Below, piece by piece: positions 6,492 to 7,728 of a DNA stretch of 7,728 nucleotides (position 1 is the first letter of the stretch; each line of letters starts with the position of its first letter). The position numbers were made by a program, and so were the translations under genes. Under the pieces are notes generated by a model. It saw only the letters and a list, made by a program, of their open reading frames with translations. It was not told the DNA's origin and made no database searches. The stretch is from Caldifarciminota bacterium (GTDB lineage: Bacteria; Hydrothermota; 32-111; QNBC01). The stretch spans positions 1 through 7,728 of the forward strand of contig JAGLYS010000057.1 of assembly GCA_023132105.1 (NCBI GenBank), given 5' to 3'.

Positions 6492-7508
6492 ATGGAATAT
6501 AAAAATGCAGGTGTAAATATTGAAGAAGGTATGAAATTCGTAAAGAATATAAATCATGCTGTAAAGGGAACATTCAGTAAAAATGTATTAAGTGATATAG
6601 GGGGGTTCGGTGCATTAAATGATGCTTCATTCAAAGATTATAAGGAACCTGTACTTGTATCAAGTGCTGATGGGGTGGGAACAAAAATTAAAATAGCTGT
6701 TATGTCAGGAAAACATAGAGGGATTGGAACGGATATTGTGAATCATTGTGTTGATGACATTGCTGTATTGGGAGCAAAACCACTTTATTTTCTTGATTAT
6801 CTTGCATTTGGGCAATTGAAATCGAATATTGCAGAATCGATTATATCAGGGATGATAGATGCCTGTTTGGAAAATAATTTAGCATTAATAGGGGGAGAAA
6901 CAGCAGAGATGCCTGGTATGTATGGCAAAAATGATTATGATGTAGCTGGTTTTATTGTAGGTGTTGTTGAGAAGGGAAAGATTCTAAATGGCAATAAGAT
7001 AAAAGCGGGCGATATTGTTGTAGGTATAAAATCTAAATCCCTTCATACGAATGGTTTCTCTCTTGCTCGGAAAATCCTATTTGATACGGGCAGATTGAGT
7101 ATAGACAAACAAATTCCCGTTTGTAATTCAACAATAGGTGATATTCTTCTGGAACCACATAGATCTTACCTATGTGAAATTCAATGGATCTTACATAATT
7201 TGTCACCTCATGCTTTTGCTCATATTACCGGAGGTGGATTGTATGACAATATTGAAAGAATATTACCTGAAGGCACTGGTGTTAAAATAAGCAGGAAGTG
7301 GGAAATACCTTATATTTTCGACTTAATTATAAAAATGGGAAATGTTCCCTCGAAAGATGCATTCAGAACATTTAATATGGGAATAGGACTGGTGTCTTTT
7401 ATCGACAGATCCGATATTAATAAAATAAAGGAATTAAAAGATACTGTTTTAATAGGAGAAGTCGTAAAAAGTGATAAAGGTGTTCAAATAGAGGGGGTAG
7501 ATTATTAG
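6492..7508 (+). CDS. purM: Phosphoribosylformylglycinamidine cyclo-ligase (AIR synthetase)
   Basis: Catalyses ATP-dependent closure of FGAM to aminoimidazole ribonucleotide, step five of purine synthesis; a cytosolic homodimer in known relatives. 338 residues, the usual size. Motifs: YKNAGVNIEEG (3-13), the phosphate-binding SSADGVGTKIKIA (57-69, DGVGTK 60-65), HCVDDIAVLGAKPLYFLDYL, GGETAEMPGMY (134-144), SLHTNGFSLAR, HITGGGLYDNIERILPEG and FNMGIGLV. All are complete and in order. The start is supported by GAGG at 6481-6484, seven bases upstream. The gene lies behind the uncharacterised ORF and the dGTPase rather than next to purH, so two purine steps are separated by two non-pathway genes; purN, purD and purL are not seen in the window. 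The 3' end contains AGAGGGGG, which doubles as a candidate ribosome binding site for the following remnant. Confidence 0.97.
   Translation: MEYKNAGVNIEEGMKFVKNINHAVKGTFSKNVLSDIGGFGALNDASFKDYKEPVLVSSADGVGTKIKIAVMSGKHRGIGTDIVNHCVDDIAVLGAKPLYFLDYLAFGQLKSNIAESIISGMIDACLENNLALIGGETAEMPGMYGKNDYDVAGFIVGVVEKGKILNGNKIKAGDIVVGIKSKSLHTNGFSLARKILFDTGRLSIDKQIPVCNSTIGDILLEPHRSYLCEIQWILHNLSPHAFAHITGGGLYDNIERILPEGTGVKISRKWEIPYIFDLIIKMGNVPSKDAFRTFNMGIGLVSFIDRSDINKIKELKDTVLIGEVVKSDKGVQIEGVDY
7490..7497 (+). promoter_or_regulatory. Shine-Dalgarno-like AGAGGGGG at the end of purM
   Basis: AGAGGGGG within the last codons of purM, six bases before ATT 7504. It is positioned as a ribosome binding site for the DUF62-like fragment and supports the view that a start codon once stood, or still functions, at 7504. 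Confidence 0.4.
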
Positions 7509-7656
7509 AACTGCTGGATTTATAACAGATTATAGTTTTAAAGATTGGTATATTTCCGAAATGAAATTAAATATTATGAAACAATGCAATGCAAGATTTA
7601 TTGCATGTATAAATTTCAAAATTGATGATGTGGTTGTTGTATGGAGGTGGAAGTGA
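7504..7656 (+). pseudogene. Truncated SAM hydroxide adenosyltransferase (DUF62) N-terminus with ATT at the start position
   Basis: This frame is bounded by a TAG at 7498-7500 and ends at TGA 7654-7656. From ATT 7504 it gives about 50 residues. The part AGFITDYSFKDWYISEMK matches the conserved N-terminus of the DUF62 family (typical form 'ITLlTDFGlkDpYVgeMK'), and 'NARFIACINFKI' lies where the family has 'DARIVDITHEV', with the conserved Asp and Thr-His lost. Known members hydrolyse S-adenosylmethionine to adenosine and methionine. The rest of the fold, including the 'VVDPGVGT' loop, is not found in any + frame in the remaining bases. The expected first Met (family style M-R-x-x-x-F-ITDFG) falls on ATT 7504, behind AGAGGGGG at 7490-7497, as if ATG had become ATT. 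ATG 7561 would give only 31 residues without a binding site. It is therefore probably a decayed, truncated gene; a translated small protein starting at ATT is the alternative. Homology is judged by eye. Confidence 0.5.
7643..7647 (+). promoter_or_regulatory. Ribosome binding site of the last, truncated gene
   Basis: GGAGG five bases before GTG 7653; it decides for GTG 7653 over the in-frame ATG 7641 that immediately precedes the site. Confidence 0.6.
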
Positions 7657-7728
7657 AATATTTGAAACATTATTCCTTTATATTATTTCCTAACAATAGC
7701 GAAAGGGGGATTACAGAGGAGAATTACG
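7653..7728 (+). CDS. Start of an unrecognised gene (3' truncated by window edge)
   Basis: From GTG 7653 the frame stays open to the window end, giving 25 codons that begin MKYLKHYSFILFPNNSE. GGAGG at 7643-7647 stands five bases upstream, a strong ribosome binding site. ATG 7641 is in frame but overlaps this site and has none of its own. The GTG overlaps the TGA of the preceding DUF62-like fragment (GTGA, 7653-7656), a common arrangement for coupled genes. The visible residues have a short hydrophobic strand (YSFILF) and then a polar segment; too little is present to name a family. The rest of a DUF62 gene is not visible in it. Confidence 0.5.
   Translation, partial: MKYLKHYSFILFPNNSERGITEENY

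Noticed and set aside
7490..7530. Stop-codon readthrough or frameshift extending purM into the following frame
   Set aside because: PurM is already full length at 338 residues, and the next frame resembles an independent DUF62 N-terminus, not a PurM extension.
7589..7606. Inverted repeat ATGCAA-gattta-TTGCAT after purM, considered as a terminator or operator
   Set aside because: A six-pair AT-rich stem with no following T run is too weak for a terminator, and it falls in the DUF62-like frame; chance is likely in AT-rich DNA.

Overview
The window is a dense bacterial stretch with every gene on the + strand, about one third G+C in the lines counted by eye, TAA, TAG and TGA all used as stops, and almost no intergenic space. 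Gaps are a few bases, several genes overlap, and there is no tRNA, rRNA, CRISPR array, insertion sequence or stretch over 300 bases without a gene. The lineage cannot be fixed. The combination of an archaeal-type cofactor-independent phosphoglycerate mutase (ApgM), an ExeA/GspA-type ATPase and a TPR protein with a 'YDLGISYKEMG' repeat is, from general knowledge, reminiscent of Desulfobacterota/Nitrospirota-like or uncultured low-GC bacteria. That placement is only an inference.

Left part (1-2138): the C-terminal end of a TPR protein cut by the window edge, a stand-alone AAA+ ATPase of the ExeA/GspA type, and a PHP-domain phosphoesterase of the TrpH/YciV type that most likely starts at a TTG just after the ATPase stop codon. 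Middle (2095-6031): apgM, overlapping the PHP gene by 44 bases, then purH (last two steps of IMP synthesis), then a dGTPase-like HD phosphohydrolase. Right part (6018-7728): an uncharacterised protein of about 153 residues, purM (fifth step of purine synthesis), a short open stretch that looks like the beginning of an S-adenosylmethionine hydroxide adenosyltransferase (DUF62 family) with ATT where the start codon should be and no C-terminal part, and the first 25 codons of an unrecognised gene running off the window.

The spacing suggests one long transcription unit, or at least extensive translational coupling. Its functional core is nucleotide metabolism: PurM and PurH make IMP, a dGTPase-like enzyme removes dNTPs, and the PHP enzyme may act on nucleotides or RNA ends. 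ApgM links the unit to lower glycolysis. The least ordinary parts are the small uncharacterised protein between the dGTPase and purM, which may be a degenerate MobA-like nucleotidyltransferase fold, and the truncated DUF62 remnant after purM. No clear new defence or mobile system is visible.
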